From: Kiritimatiellia bacterium
Lineage (GTDB): Bacteria; Verrucomicrobiota; Kiritimatiellia; CAIVKH01
NCBI GenBank assembly: GCA_027493775.1
Contig: JAOSKE010000001.1
Coordinates: 1,337,246 to 1,401,245 of the forward strand
Direction: 5' to 3'
Length of the DNA stretch: 64,000 nucleotides
This document shows, piece by piece, positions 17,930-26,567 of this stretch (its first letter is position 1; every line of letters starts with the position of its first letter). A program made the position numbers and the translations under genes. The notes under the pieces were generated by a model that saw only the letters and a program-made list of their open reading frames with translations, was not told the DNA's origin and ran no database searches.

Positions 17930-19651
17930 CTACTCGGCCGCCACCAAATCCTCGTCATCTTCCGCCACGCGCAACACCTCTTCAAGCGTTGTCATGCCGC
18001 GCAGAACCTTCGTCCACCCGTCATCGCGTAGTGTGCGCATTCCTTCGCGGATGGCTTCCTGCTTGATTGCGGTCGAAGAAGCGCGACTGACTATCAGCGG
18101 GCGAATCGAATCGCTGATGACCAAAATTTCGTAAATTCCTGTTCGGCCCCGGAAACCGGTGCCGCGACATTCCTCGCAGCCGACGGCGGACATAATCGTT
18201 CCTTCGCTCAGCCGCTCTTTCGGGAAGTTGATGCTGTCCAAAAACGCTTCGTCAATTTTCCACGGCGTTTTGCAGTGCGGACACAGACGACGCACGAGGC
18301 GTTGCGCAACGAGACCCTCCACGGAGGACGCGATTAGAAACGGCTCAATCCCCATATCCGTCAACCGCGTCACGGCGCCGGCGGAGTCATTCGTGTGCAG
18401 CGTGCTGAACACCAAGTGCCCCGTCAGCGCGGCGCGAATCGCGATTTCCGCCGTTTCACGGTCACGAATTTCACCGACCATGATTACGTCCGGGTCCTGA
18501 CGCAAAATATGGCGTAGGCCGACGGCGAAGGTGAGTCCGATTTCGGGACGCACATAAATTTGATTCACCCCGGCCATTTCATATTCGATCGGGTCTTCAA
18601 TCGTCAGAATCCGCAAGTCCACCGAATTGATCGTGTGCAACCACGCGTAAAGCGACGTGGATTTACCGGAACCGGTTGGACCGGTCACAAGGAGAATTCC
18701 GTGTGGCTTGGTGATGAGTTTCAGCAAAATTTTTGAATCGCGATCTTCAAGCCCGAGCTTGTCCATCCCGATCATTCCGCTTGTTCGCATCAACAAGCGC
18801 AAACTCACGCTTTCGCCATAGACCGTCGGCATCGTCGAAACGCGAATATCAATTTCCTCGCCGTGAACGCGGATGCTGATTCGACCGTCCTGCGGCAGGC
18901 GCTTCTCCGCAATGTCCATATTCGCCATGACCTTGATGCGGGAAATGATCGAGGCTTGGAACCGTTTCAGTTGCGGCGGCACAGGGGTCTGGTGCAACAC
19001 GCCATCCACGCGATAACGAATGCGCAGGTCCATTTCCTGCGGCTCAAGGTGAATATCCGTTGCGCGGTCCTTGTACGCCTCCCAGATGATCTGGTTCACG
19101 AACTTCACGACGGACGCCTCTTGATCCAGCTCGCTCAAGTCCTGCTTGCTGAGGTCGTCATCCACTGCAACTTCGATGCGGTTGTCCGCCATCATGCGAT
19201 CCAGCGTTTCCGCGCCGACGCCGTAAAGCTTCTTTGCCGCCTTGTCTATATCCGCCGCCGTGCTCAACGCGAGGCGCACACGGAACCCCGACGCGAGTCG
19301 CAGCGCGTCCATCAGGCCCGGCGCAAACGGATCATGCGTCGCCACGCGCAGCGCACCGTTTTCAATCGCGATCGGCATCACGTTGTATTGGAACACTGCC
19401 TTCGTCGGCAGTTTCTCCAGCGCAGTTTTTTCGATGGTTATATCGCCCGGTCGCAGATACGGCACATTCATCGCCTCGGCCAAAGCCTTGAGAAAATGAT
19501 CCTCGCGGGCAAAGCCCAGCTCGACCACAAGTTCCGTGATGGATTTTGTGGACTCCTGATGCCGCGCGAGCAGTTCCTCCACCTGACCCGGCTGGAAGAC
19601 TCCGCTCTTTTCGAGCAACGCGGCAAGTTTGTTGGGGGCGGCGACTGTCAT
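17930..19651 (-). CDS. gspE: Type II secretion ATPase GspE
   Basis: 573 aa from ATG 19651; the frame is open further upstream but that part crosses an octamer repeat and looks non-coding. The N1E domain (residues ~10-140) is followed by the catalytic domain: RATDIHLEPQ, Walker A GPTGSGKST (about residue 330), Asp box LRILTIEDPIEYE, Walker B DPDVIMVGEIRDRETA and a His box LVFSTLHTNDS. The zinc module is present as two CxxC pairs (LCPHCKTPW and CEECRGTGFRG). It is the hexameric cytoplasmic motor of the T2SS and the first gene of the operon. The C terminus ends 28 nt before gspF. Confidence 0.93.
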   Translation of the reverse strand: MTVAAPNKLAALLEKSGVFQPGQVEELLARHQESTKSITELVVELGFAREDHFLKALAEAMNVPYLRPGDITIEKTALEKLPTKAVFQYNVMPIAIENGALRVATHDPFAPGLMDALRLASGFRVRLALSTAADIDKAAKKLYGVGAETLDRMMADNRIEVAVDDDLSKQDLSELDQEASVVKFVNQIIWEAYKDRATDIHLEPQEMDLRIRYRVDGVLHQTPVPPQLKRFQASIISRIKVMANMDIAEKRLPQDGRISIRVHGEEIDIRVSTMPTVYGESVSLRLLMRTSGMIGMDKLGLEDRDSKILLKLITKPHGILLVTGPTGSGKSTSLYAWLHTINSVDLRILTIEDPIEYEMAGVNQIYVRPEIGLTFAVGLRHILRQDPDVIMVGEIRDRETAEIAIRAALTGHLVFSTLHTNDSAGAVTRLTDMGIEPFLIASSVEGLVAQRLVRRLCPHCKTPWKIDEAFLDSINFPKERLSEGTIMSAVGCEECRGTGFRGRTGIYEILVISDSIRPLIVSRASSTAIKQEAIREGMRTLRDDGWTKVLRGMTTLEEVLRVAEDDEDLVAAE

Positions 19652-19731
19652 AAATAAAAACGTCAAATGAAGATACGGGCCAGTCTTCACGCGGTCAAAT
19701 ACCAAGAGCCACCTATCGGAACGGTATTTGG

Positions 19732-19771
19732 TTGATAGATTGATGAGTGAATCGGTTGATAAGTTGATAAA
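19732..19771 (+). repeat. Tandem 8-bp repeat, TTGATRRR type (five units)
   Basis: The 40 bases divide into TTGATAGA, TTGATGAG, TGAATCGG, TTGATAAG and TTGATAAA, so four of five octamers keep TTGATNRR. They lie in the divergent promoter region between gspE and the glycosyltransferase operon. A similar octamer array on the opposite strand is at 56321-56352. Confidence 0.7.
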
Positions 19772-19860
19772 ATGACTGGGACTCTCCACCCATCTCTTCG
19801 CAGACGCCACGCGCCCTGCGTAATTGACACCCAGCCGCGCGCCCATGATACTTTCCGCCC

Positions 19861-20319
19861 ATGAGCATCCCCGTGGAAATCAACGCGCCCGGCATCAATG
19901 TCGAACAACTGATGGCGGAAATTGAACAGGCCGTCGAACGCAAAGCCGCCGATGGCGTCTATGCCGATGCGCGGATCGCCCGCGCCGAACGAGCGAACCT
20001 GCTTAATATGCGCAAGGACGAAGACTTCGTCTCCTTCTACCTCCGCACCCTTCACGAAGCCGTCTTCGTGGACATCAACGACTTTACGATTCGCGAGCGT
20101 CGCTCGGCGTTCGCCCCGATGCTCGTCGCGCTGAAAAAGACAATCTGGAAGCTCCTCAAGTTCTATACCTACCGCCTCTGGTCCCAGCAGAACTCCGTCA
20201 ACGGCCTGCTCGTCACTGGAATCGAGTGTCTCGAAGAACAGTATCGCGACCGAATGGAGAAGCTCGAAGCGCGTGTCGTCCAACTCGAAAAACAACTCGG
20301 AGCGACCCAGGGCGAATGA
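19861..20319 (+). CDS. Coiled-coil protein at head of glycosyltransferase operon
   Basis: 152 aa of unknown function. The first half is acidic/charged (NVEQLMAEIEQAVERKAADGVYADARIARAERANLL), the middle carries a basic/hydrophobic helix (MLVALKKTIWKLLKFYTYRLW) that could touch a membrane, and the last ~35 residues form a coiled coil (EEQYRDRMEKLEARVVQLEKQL). Its stop overlaps the start of the next glycosyltransferase (ATGA), so the two are translated together. It may be a scaffold or length-measuring partner of surface-glycan enzymes, by analogy only. Confidence 0.7.
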   Translation: MSIPVEINAPGINVEQLMAEIEQAVERKAADGVYADARIARAERANLLNMRKDEDFVSFYLRTLHEAVFVDINDFTIRERRSAFAPMLVALKKTIWKLLKFYTYRLWSQQNSVNGLLVTGIECLEEQYRDRMEKLEARVVQLEKQLGATQGE

Positions 20320-21500
20320 GCCGCGCGCAACGCATCGCCTTCATCGCCCCGCGCTATTCCGAACAAGGAACCGTCGGAGGCGCTGAAACCCTGCTCAAGG
20401 CGCTCGCCGAACGCTGCGCCGCCGCAGGTCGCGACGTGGACTTCCTCACGACCTGCGCGCGCGATCATTTTACGTGGAAGAACGAGGTTCCACCGGGCCA
20501 AAAAACCTACAACGGGGTGAACGTCCACTACTTCCCCGTCAACGAAGACCGCGACGTCGAACAATTCCTTGGTATTCAGAGCCAGATAGATAAAGGCGTC
20601 CGCGTCACCCGCGAGGAAGAAATCGCGTGGATCACAAACAGCGTCAACAGCCGCGCACTGATGGACCACCTCCACGCCAACATCGCCCATTACGACCGCC
20701 TCGTCGCAGGCCCCTACCTCTTCGGAATCACCTGGTTCGCCGCGACCACCTTTGCCGATAAAATGGCGCTCGTCCCCTGTCTGCACGACGAAGTCTTCGC
20801 CTACCTCGGCATTATGAAGGAGATGTTCCTCGGCGTGCGCACCCTCCTATTTAATACGCACCCCGAACAGGAACTTGCGGAGCGACTCTACGGAACCGAT
20901 CCCCAAAAATCGTCCATCGTTGGACTCGGCCTTGATCCGTTCGATGCCGACCCCACCGCTACGGCGAAAAAACTAAACCTCACGGCGCCCTACGTGATGT
21001 ATGCCGGTCGTCGCGAAACGCTCAAAGGCACTCCGCTTCTCTGCGAGTATCTTTCCGTCTTTCGCGAGCGAACAAAGCGCGATGTCCACATCGTCTTCAC
21101 CGGGAGCGGTCCGATTGAAGCGCCGGAAGCGCTACAGCCCGCTATTCACGACCTCGGCTTCGTCTCCGAACAGGAAAAACGTGACGCGATGGCGGGTGCG
21201 AAGGTCTTTATTCATCCCTCCGTGAACGAAAGTCTCGGAATCGTTCTGCTCGAAGCCTGGCTCGCCGGAACCCCCGGCCTCGTCCACGCCAACGGCGTCG
21301 TCCTCCGAGATCAAGTCCACCGCGCCAACGGCGGCCTCTGGTTTAAGCACTATCCTCAGTTTGAAGAGGCCCTTTCCCGACTACTCGACGACGAACCCAC
21401 CCGCCGTGCGCTCGGCACTTCGGGAAAAGCCTACGTTTTACGCGAATACGGCTGGCCCGCCGTTGAAAAACGACTTTTGGAGGCGCTCGATGCCCATTAA
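20316..21500 (+). CDS. GT4-type glycosyltransferase
   Basis: 394 aa; start ATG 20316 overlaps the preceding stop. GT-B fold: N-terminal half begins RIAFIAPRYSEQGTVGGAETLLKALAE, the sugar-acceptor side; the C-terminal half has YVMYAGRRETLKGTPLLCEYL and the GT4 nucleotide-sugar signature VFIHPSVNESLGIVLLEAWLAGTPGLVH (E-x7-E). It transfers a sugar from a nucleotide donor to a surface glycan or lipid. Donor and acceptor cannot be told. The next gene is a second GT4-like enzyme ~100 nt downstream. Confidence 0.87.
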   Translation: MSRAQRIAFIAPRYSEQGTVGGAETLLKALAERCAAAGRDVDFLTTCARDHFTWKNEVPPGQKTYNGVNVHYFPVNEDRDVEQFLGIQSQIDKGVRVTREEEIAWITNSVNSRALMDHLHANIAHYDRLVAGPYLFGITWFAATTFADKMALVPCLHDEVFAYLGIMKEMFLGVRTLLFNTHPEQELAERLYGTDPQKSSIVGLGLDPFDADPTATAKKLNLTAPYVMYAGRRETLKGTPLLCEYLSVFRERTKRDVHIVFTGSGPIEAPEALQPAIHDLGFVSEQEKRDAMAGAKVFIHPSVNESLGIVLLEAWLAGTPGLVHANGVVLRDQVHRANGGLWFKHYPQFEEALSRLLDDEPTRRALGTSGKAYVLREYGWPAVEKRLLEALDAH

Positions 21501-21514
21501 GCGTGCGCCAAAAC

Positions 21515-21561
21515 TTCCAAGGGTTGGAAGTCTCATCGAAAACGACTTCCAAGGGTCGGAA
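21515..21561. repeat. Paired 15-bp dyads, spacing 32 bp (copy 2)
   Basis: TTCCAAGGGTTGGAA at 21515-21529 and TTCCAAGGGTCGGAA (one changed base) at 21547-21561, again 32 bp apart. They fill the gap between the two glycosyltransferase genes, ending 35 bp before the second start codon. Confidence 0.85.
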
Positions 21562-21596
21562 CTTTTTGAAAACACCGTCCGGTGGAGCATCTAATT

Positions 21597-22673
21597 ATGC
21601 CCGCAATCCACCAACTCGTTGCGGGCTATGCCAAGGGCGACGCGATTAGCAACGAATCACGCGTCCTCCGCCAGATGTTTCGCGACTGGGGCCACGAATC
21701 CGAAATCTACTGCGAACAGCGCCGCACCCTTCCCGAGCTGCGCAAGGACGCCCGCGACCTCGCGGAGGCCGCGACGACCATTCGCGCCGACGACATTGTT
21801 GTTTTGCATCTCTCCATCGGCTCCCCCGCCAACGCTGTATTCAAAACGCTGCCCGGCCGCAAGGTAATCGTCTATCACAACGTCACCCCGCCTGAATTCT
21901 TCGTCGGTCTGCAGGAAGAAATCGCGCACCACCTCCGCACCGGTCGCGAACAAGTCGCGTCGCTTGCTGGCGCCGCCGAAATCAATCTCGCCGACAGCAA
22001 ATTCAACGCCTCGGAACTTGAAGCCCTTGGCTATGAGAACGTCCATGTAATGCCGTTAAAGTTAGAACGCGGCCAATGGGAAGGTTCATTAGATCGCAGA
22101 ATCGTTCAGCAGTTCGGCGACGGTCGAACCAACATTCTTTTTGTTGGGCGCGGCGCACCTAACAAACGGATTGAAGACCTCCTCTTCACGCATTACTACG
22201 TCCAGCGCTATGTTGATCCCGACGCCCGCTTAATTCACGTCGGCTCCTACTCCGGGCTGGAACGTTACGAAGCCTTGCTTCGCGCCAAGGCGGCCGACAT
22301 TAAACTGCAAAATTATGTCCTCACCGGCTCCGTCCCACCCGAAGTTTTGCGCAGCTACTACTCCGTTGCCACTGTTTTTCTTTGCATGAGCGAACACGAG
22401 GGATTTTGCATTCCATTATTGGAAGCCATGGCTCACCGCGTCCCCGTCCTCGCCTACGCCGCTGGCGCTGTCCCCGAGACCATGGCCGACGCCGGAATCC
22501 TCTTGCGTGAAAAGCGCTTTGACCTAGCCGCCGAGCTCATCGGTCGAATCGCCAGCGACACCCCCCTCCGCGAGACCCTCATCGCGAACCAAGCCACCCG
22601 TCTCCAACGCTACCTGGATCAAGACATCCCCACCCTCTGGAAAACCCATCTCGGAGGGTTGTTGGGGAAGTAG
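21597..22673 (+). CDS. GT4-type glycosyltransferase
   Basis: 358 aa from ATG 21597, chosen over the GTG at 21582 because GGTGGAG lies at the right distance ahead of it. N-terminal Rossmann half includes YHNVTPPEFFVGLQEEIAHHL; the C-terminal half has TNILFVGRGAPNKRIEDLLFT and the GT4 donor-binding motif FLCMSEHEGFCIPLLEAMAHRVPVLAY with GAVPETMADAGIL. It likely works in the same pathway as the GT4 gene before it. A paired-dyad repeat separates the two genes, so this one may also be regulated on its own. Confidence 0.87.
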   Translation: MPAIHQLVAGYAKGDAISNESRVLRQMFRDWGHESEIYCEQRRTLPELRKDARDLAEAATTIRADDIVVLHLSIGSPANAVFKTLPGRKVIVYHNVTPPEFFVGLQEEIAHHLRTGREQVASLAGAAEINLADSKFNASELEALGYENVHVMPLKLERGQWEGSLDRRIVQQFGDGRTNILFVGRGAPNKRIEDLLFTHYYVQRYVDPDARLIHVGSYSGLERYEALLRAKAADIKLQNYVLTGSVPPEVLRSYYSVATVFLCMSEHEGFCIPLLEAMAHRVPVLAYAAGAVPETMADAGILLREKRFDLAAELIGRIASDTPLRETLIANQATRLQRYLDQDIPTLWKTHLGGLLGK

Positions 22674-22829
22674 AGACCTCTGGGCGCTTGGCAATATATA
22701 CGGAACAAACAAGGGTTGTTGCGGAACGCCGTCGTTTTGCGTCGCTCTCCGTCAGTTGCATCAGCCCTGAAAGCCCCCCGCCTGAAGTAGTCTTTGATGA
22801 AATAATTAAAAAAATGAATTGCGCGCTTT

Positions 22830-22847
22830 ATGTGACTTAAGTTATAT
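22830..22847. promoter_or_regulatory. Dyad overlapping the methyltransferase promoter, candidate autoregulatory operator
   Basis: ATGTGACTT and AAGTTATAT form an imperfect 18-bp dyad (7 of 9 paired positions) with ACTTAAGT as its core. It overlaps a TTATAT/TATATA -10-like box that lies only 6-9 bp before the ATG at 22856, so transcription would start at or next to the start codon (leaderless mRNA). TTGCGC at 22819-22824 is a weak -35 at 17-bp spacing. The ribbon-helix-helix-like N terminus of the encoded enzyme makes self-repression plausible. Confidence 0.45.
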
Positions 22848-22855
22848 ATCGGCGC

Positions 22856-24052
22856 ATGGCGCAAAATGGGAAATCCGGCAAGATTGTTGTGAATATTGAT
22901 CCCGAAATTAAGCGGCGACTCTATGCGGCGCTTTCGATCTCGGGCATTACGCTCAAAGACTGGTTTAGATCAACTGCGGCTGCGTACTGCGATGAACAGG
23001 GGCAACCGCTTCATTCAAAAGCGACGCGCTATGACGGGCGGGGACGCAAATGGCCTTCAAGCGCAAAAGAGGTGTGGCCAGAAGACGGCATAATGGAGGG
23101 CATCAAGCAGAGCGACAACTTTACGCAAAAATATCGCGTTGTTTCGATGTTTTCGGGTTGTGGAGGGATGGATTTGGGCTTTGTTGGCGGCTTTCAAGTT
23201 TATGGGCGCCGGTATAGCAAATTGCCGTTCGAAATCATCTGGGCGAACGACCTCAACGTAGAGGCGTGTAAGACCTATCGGCGGAATTTGGGGCACGATG
23301 CGGTGAGCGGAGATATATGGGATCTCATTGATCGGATGCCGAGCAGTGCAGATGTGCTAATCGGTGGGTTTCCGTGTCAGGACATCTCCGTGAACGGGAA
23401 ACGCGCGGGCGTGAACGGAAGGCGTAGCGGACTGTATAAGGCGATGGTTGAGGCAATTCGGCGAATTAAGCCGCGTGTATTTGTTGCCGAGAATGTCAAA
23501 GCGCTTCTAAACCACAAGGAATGGCTGAGACAGGTTGTAGATGACTTTGAGAGCTTGGAATACCGAGTTAACTACCAGCTATACCAAGCGGCGGACTATG
23601 GTGTGCCGCAAACGCGAGAGCGCGTATTGTTCGTGGGGACCGCTGCTGACGTCGAGCCGTTCGTTCCGCCGACGCCCGAGCGAAGTGCGGCAACGTGGAT
23701 GACCGCCGAGGAAGCGATAAGCGACCTGGAAAATACCGAAAGAGATCCGCAAATAAATCACATCTGGAGTCTGGCGAACGCGAGTCCAGAGCAAGGAAAC
23801 CGCAGATTAGTTCAAAATCGCCCAGGCTATACAATTCGAGCCGAATGCCATGGGAACATTCATTACCACTACCGCTTGCCGCGGCGGATATCTATGCGCG
23901 AGGCAGCAAGGCTCCAATCGTTTCCGGACAAATTCGTGTTCGTTTCCGGATTAAGAGAGACCGAGCGGCAGGTTGGAAACGCTGTTCCCCCCGTGCTGGC
24001 TTGGCATGTGGCAAAGTCAATTCTTGCTTCTCTCGGAGCATCCGAGAAATAA
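22856..24052 (+). CDS. DNA cytosine-5 methyltransferase with N-terminal RHH-like domain
   Basis: 398 aa. Residues ~8-45 (VVNIDPEIKRRLYAALSISG then ITLKDWFRSTAAAY) look like a CopG/ParG-type ribbon-helix-helix. The C5-methyltransferase follows with motif I (SMFSGCGGMDLGF, SAM binding), IV (GGFPCQDIS, catalytic Cys), VI (ENVKAL), VIII (QTRERVLFVG), and IX-X (MREAARLQSFP, RQVGNAVPP). The target-recognition region between VIII and IX is short. It is the modification half of a type II system; a restriction enzyme gene converges on it and their 3' ends overlap by 36 bp. Base composition is AT-richer than the neighbourhood, which suggests acquisition by transfer. Confidence 0.92.
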   Translation: MAQNGKSGKIVVNIDPEIKRRLYAALSISGITLKDWFRSTAAAYCDEQGQPLHSKATRYDGRGRKWPSSAKEVWPEDGIMEGIKQSDNFTQKYRVVSMFSGCGGMDLGFVGGFQVYGRRYSKLPFEIIWANDLNVEACKTYRRNLGHDAVSGDIWDLIDRMPSSADVLIGGFPCQDISVNGKRAGVNGRRSGLYKAMVEAIRRIKPRVFVAENVKALLNHKEWLRQVVDDFESLEYRVNYQLYQAADYGVPQTRERVLFVGTAADVEPFVPPTPERSAATWMTAEEAISDLENTERDPQINHIWSLANASPEQGNRRLVQNRPGYTIRAECHGNIHYHYRLPRRISMREAARLQSFPDKFVFVSGLRETERQVGNAVPPVLAWHVAKSILASLGASEK

Positions 24053-25048
24053 AACTTCTGAAGGTTTCCAAGCCGGAGTGGCAACCGTTGCGTAAACATC
24101 CGCCATTTTTAGCCACTCTTTAATTCGTTTGTTGGGAGCGACACTTCTGCCCCAATATTCCTTGAAGAGCGAACTCGGCATGTACTTCGCCGCCGAAATC
24201 ATCTGCGATTCAATCCTCTGAAGCGCCTTTTGGACGTAAATACCGCCACGTGCCGGACCCGCAGCGCTCCCAGCCGAGAACGCATCTCTTGTCGCAAGAA
24301 TGCCATGATAGGTAAGCAGGAACATAATTGGGTCAACATACTTGGTTCTATTCCGGCTTGATCCGACGATTTGCGGACAGAGCAAAGATGCCTCGGCGCG
24401 CATTTTCAGCTTTTCGTCCGCGCTCAGGTTGGCAAACAGCTGAACCTGTAGTGGTAGAGAGCGTGCATCGCCGGTTCCATCATCGAGCCACCACAGACGT
24501 TCGCCGCTCTTGAGTCGGCTGCGAGCATATTTCCGAATGTACCTCATTCGGCCCTCCTCGCTTAGTCGGGAAAATTGAGCGTATGTAATCCCGAATTTCT
24601 CAAAGAGCGATTCTTTGGCATCCAGATCAATCTCAAAGCGTGGAACATGCGAAGTTCTGACATGCATCACACATTCTTCGTATCTTCCCCAACGAACTTC
24701 TGGAGCGCCGCCCATTTTTCCAAACACGACGTAAATATTTCTGATGTCTTCGTTCTTGAAGCGCTCAAACACGCTGTTTGCAACTGATCGCCACGTGTCA
24801 TTTACCGAGAACTTCACCTCGATACCGTACGCCCCGAGCGCGATGTCTGGAAACCCGTATGGGTGTGGTGTGAAATCAACGTCCAAACTGGACTCCTTCA
24901 ACAGATCACTCGTGAGCTGACGCACCCGGCCTTCAAAAGCGCTGGAAGCCATAAATGGCTCGCCCTTCGCGCATTCATTCGTCAGGCGAAAACACAAACT
25001 ATCAAGAACTTGCTCGAATTGCTTTTTGTTCAAGTCTTCTTTATGCAC
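24017..25048 (-). CDS. Type II restriction endonuclease (PD-(D/E)XK), partner of the convergent methyltransferase
   Basis: 343 aa from a GTG at 25048; an in-frame start at 25162 also exists but the extra 38 residues look non-coding. The nuclease core is visible as GFPDIALGAYGIEVKFS (PD...E-x-K), with a preceding helix RQLTSDLLKES. The rest has no motif I can name, but length, position and 3' overlap with the C5 methyltransferase are those of a type II REase. It should cut the site that the methyltransferase protects; the site cannot be read from sequence. It shares the lower GC of the methyltransferase gene. Confidence 0.75.
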   Translation of the reverse strand: MHKEDLNKKQFEQVLDSLCFRLTNECAKGEPFMASSAFEGRVRQLTSDLLKESSLDVDFTPHPYGFPDIALGAYGIEVKFSVNDTWRSVANSVFERFKNEDIRNIYVVFGKMGGAPEVRWGRYEECVMHVRTSHVPRFEIDLDAKESLFEKFGITYAQFSRLSEEGRMRYIRKYARSRLKSGERLWWLDDGTGDARSLPLQVQLFANLSADEKLKMRAEASLLCPQIVGSSRNRTKYVDPIMFLLTYHGILATRDAFSAGSAAGPARGGIYVQKALQRIESQMISAAKYMPSSLFKEYWGRSVAPNKRIKEWLKMADVYATVATPAWKPSEVLFLGCSERSKN

Positions 25049-25348
25049 AAATCTTTTGATTTCCGCAAGGACTGCACAGGAAACCCGACACGGCGGTAAT
25101 AAACAGGCAGACGACAAATCGCTGACTGCGGCGAGGTCAAAACCGTAGCGGGCCGCCAGCATTGTTGGGCGGAGAGAGAGCGTTCGTCGGCAACATCGTG
25201 TCGGTTACGTTTTGCTGTTTCTCCGACGAGGCCCTTGCTCTGTATCAAGCGTTGTTGTGACCAGATTGTGCGAGTTGACGATTTCGGCAACGGCGGGATG
25301 GCGACGACGGCTCGTCGCGCCGTAATGTTCGCGCGTTATTGGGCGCGA
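25049..25348. other. Gap between restriction gene and HicB-like gene
   Basis: No convincing gene on either strand. The minus strand is open for 86 codons (25030-25290), but with no recognisable protein character. If the restriction gene really starts at 25162 this gap is shorter. GTTGGGC- and GCCCAAT-like heptamers occur but do not pair into an integron attC site. Confidence 0.4.
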
Positions 25349-25627
25349 CTACACCAGCGCTGTTTCGTTATTTACGATCTCAACGCGCAGAGTTGGCTGC
25401 TCATCGCACAGGAGCGACTCGATCACTTCTCGAAGATTTGCGGTCAACTCCCTGAGCGTTTGGCCTTCCGCGCATGCGCCCTGTAATCCGGGAACATGGC
25501 CGAGATAGTGGCCGTGTGCATCGCAGCGCTCGACTACGGCTGTGAACTCCCGCACGACAGCAACGGGAATCGCGCAGCGAATTTTGATGATGCCAAGTCC
25601 GACCCGCGAACATGTGAACGTGTTCAT
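25349..25627 (-). CDS. HicB-like (UPF0150) antitoxin-fold protein, no toxin partner seen
   Basis: 92 aa. The HicB partial-RNase-H fold signature is present: FTAVVERCDAHGHYLGHVPGLQGACAEGQTLRELTANLREVIESLL. The DNA-binding C-terminal extension of full HicB antitoxins is absent. The ATG at 25627 overlaps the stop of the upstream secreted-protein gene by ATGA, so it appears to be the last gene of the envelope operon. No HicA-like gene (small dsRBD with GSH motif) follows in the next 300 bases. It may be an orphan antitoxin or have another role. Confidence 0.7.
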   Translation of the reverse strand: MNTFTCSRVGLGIIKIRCAIPVAVVREFTAVVERCDAHGHYLGHVPGLQGACAEGQTLRELTANLREVIESLLCDEQPTLRVEIVNNETALV

Positions 25628-26553
25628 TTTCTTTCTCCAAATATGGCGTTAACGGCTTCATCCGCAGCGCGGCCGCCGATTGCGCCGGTGAAGCCACTGA
25701 CGGTTGCGCCAGCGACCCCCGCCAGCACGCCAACCGCCTTGGCTTTGAAGCTATTCCTTCTCTGTTCCAACGCCTCCTCCTCCGTTGCAGCAAGCCGCTC
25801 GGCCTGTCGCGTTTTTGCTTCCGCTTCCGCCTGTGCGCGCGCTTCCATCCTGCTTGCGTATTCCTGTTCCCAGGCCTCGCGTTCCGCAGCAACCTGCTGC
25901 ATTCCCGCCTGCGCTTGTTCCAGGGCTTTCTGCCGGCGCTCATCGCGCATTCCCGCAAAGCGCTGCAATGTTGCGCCGCCCGCCGAGTCGCCGCCGTATT
26001 CGAGCGACTCCCCCTCCGCATCGCGCAGTGGATTGCGCGGCGGCATCGGTTGAGTCGGCGCTTGCGCAACGGGCGGGATAAGTGCGCTTAGAAATTCGAC
26101 GCCGCTCTGCATGTCGCCCGAAACCCACTGTTGCATGCCCCAGCGCCGAAAGGCCTCGAAACCATCTGCAACAGGGCCGGGCCAACTCGTTTGTGCGGCC
26201 AACTGCTCCAAATACGCCGAGTCGCTCGCGCGTTCGGCCCGGGTGAAGTCGGAAACAAATGACTCGAATTGCGAGCGCGCGTCAGCGCCAAGATTTTTTT
26301 CCAAGTCCACGCGGATCGCCTCTTGGAATGAATCCTGCCAATTATCTAGGCGCGCCTGCAGCCCCGACTTTGCGGCGGCTGGCGCTTGTGCGACAATTTC
26401 GGCGCCCTGCGCCTTCACGTGATTTAGGAGCAGGTAGCGCAGATAATTCGCGGTCAACACGCTTGCAGCCGGCTGCGCCGCTTCACACCGCGCGGCGATG
26501 GGTCCCGCGAGGAGGGCCATCCCGAACACCCCGACGAGGATTTTGCGAATCAT
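25624..26553 (-). CDS. Secreted coiled-coil protein of the envelope operon
   Basis: 309 aa, family not recognised. A good ribosome site (AGGAG) precedes ATG 26553. Signal peptide MIRKILVGVFGMALLAGPIAARCEA. The middle is alpha-helical; residues ~215-270 form a long charged coiled coil (RRQKALEQAQAGMQQVAAEREAWEQEY and following) with repeated Glu/Ala/Arg. The C-terminal ~35 residues are a glycine-zipper-like hydrophobic segment (AVGVLAGVAGATVSGFTGAIGG) that could insert into a membrane. It lies 14 nt after the CsgG-like lipoprotein gene and overlaps the HicB-like gene. Confidence 0.75.
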   Translation of the reverse strand: MIRKILVGVFGMALLAGPIAARCEAAQPAASVLTANYLRYLLLNHVKAQGAEIVAQAPAAAKSGLQARLDNWQDSFQEAIRVDLEKNLGADARSQFESFVSDFTRAERASDSAYLEQLAAQTSWPGPVADGFEAFRRWGMQQWVSGDMQSGVEFLSALIPPVAQAPTQPMPPRNPLRDAEGESLEYGGDSAGGATLQRFAGMRDERRQKALEQAQAGMQQVAAEREAWEQEYASRMEARAQAEAEAKTRQAERLAATEEEALEQRRNSFKAKAVGVLAGVAGATVSGFTGAIGGRAADEAVNAIFGERK

Positions 26554-26567
26554 GGCGCGTTCTCCTG

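Noticed and set aside
25160..25350. Possible integron attC site near GTTGGGC (25169) and GCCCAAT (complement near 25340)
   Set aside because: Single R-box-like heptamers occur, but no properly oriented second box or inner pair is found within 60-140 bp.
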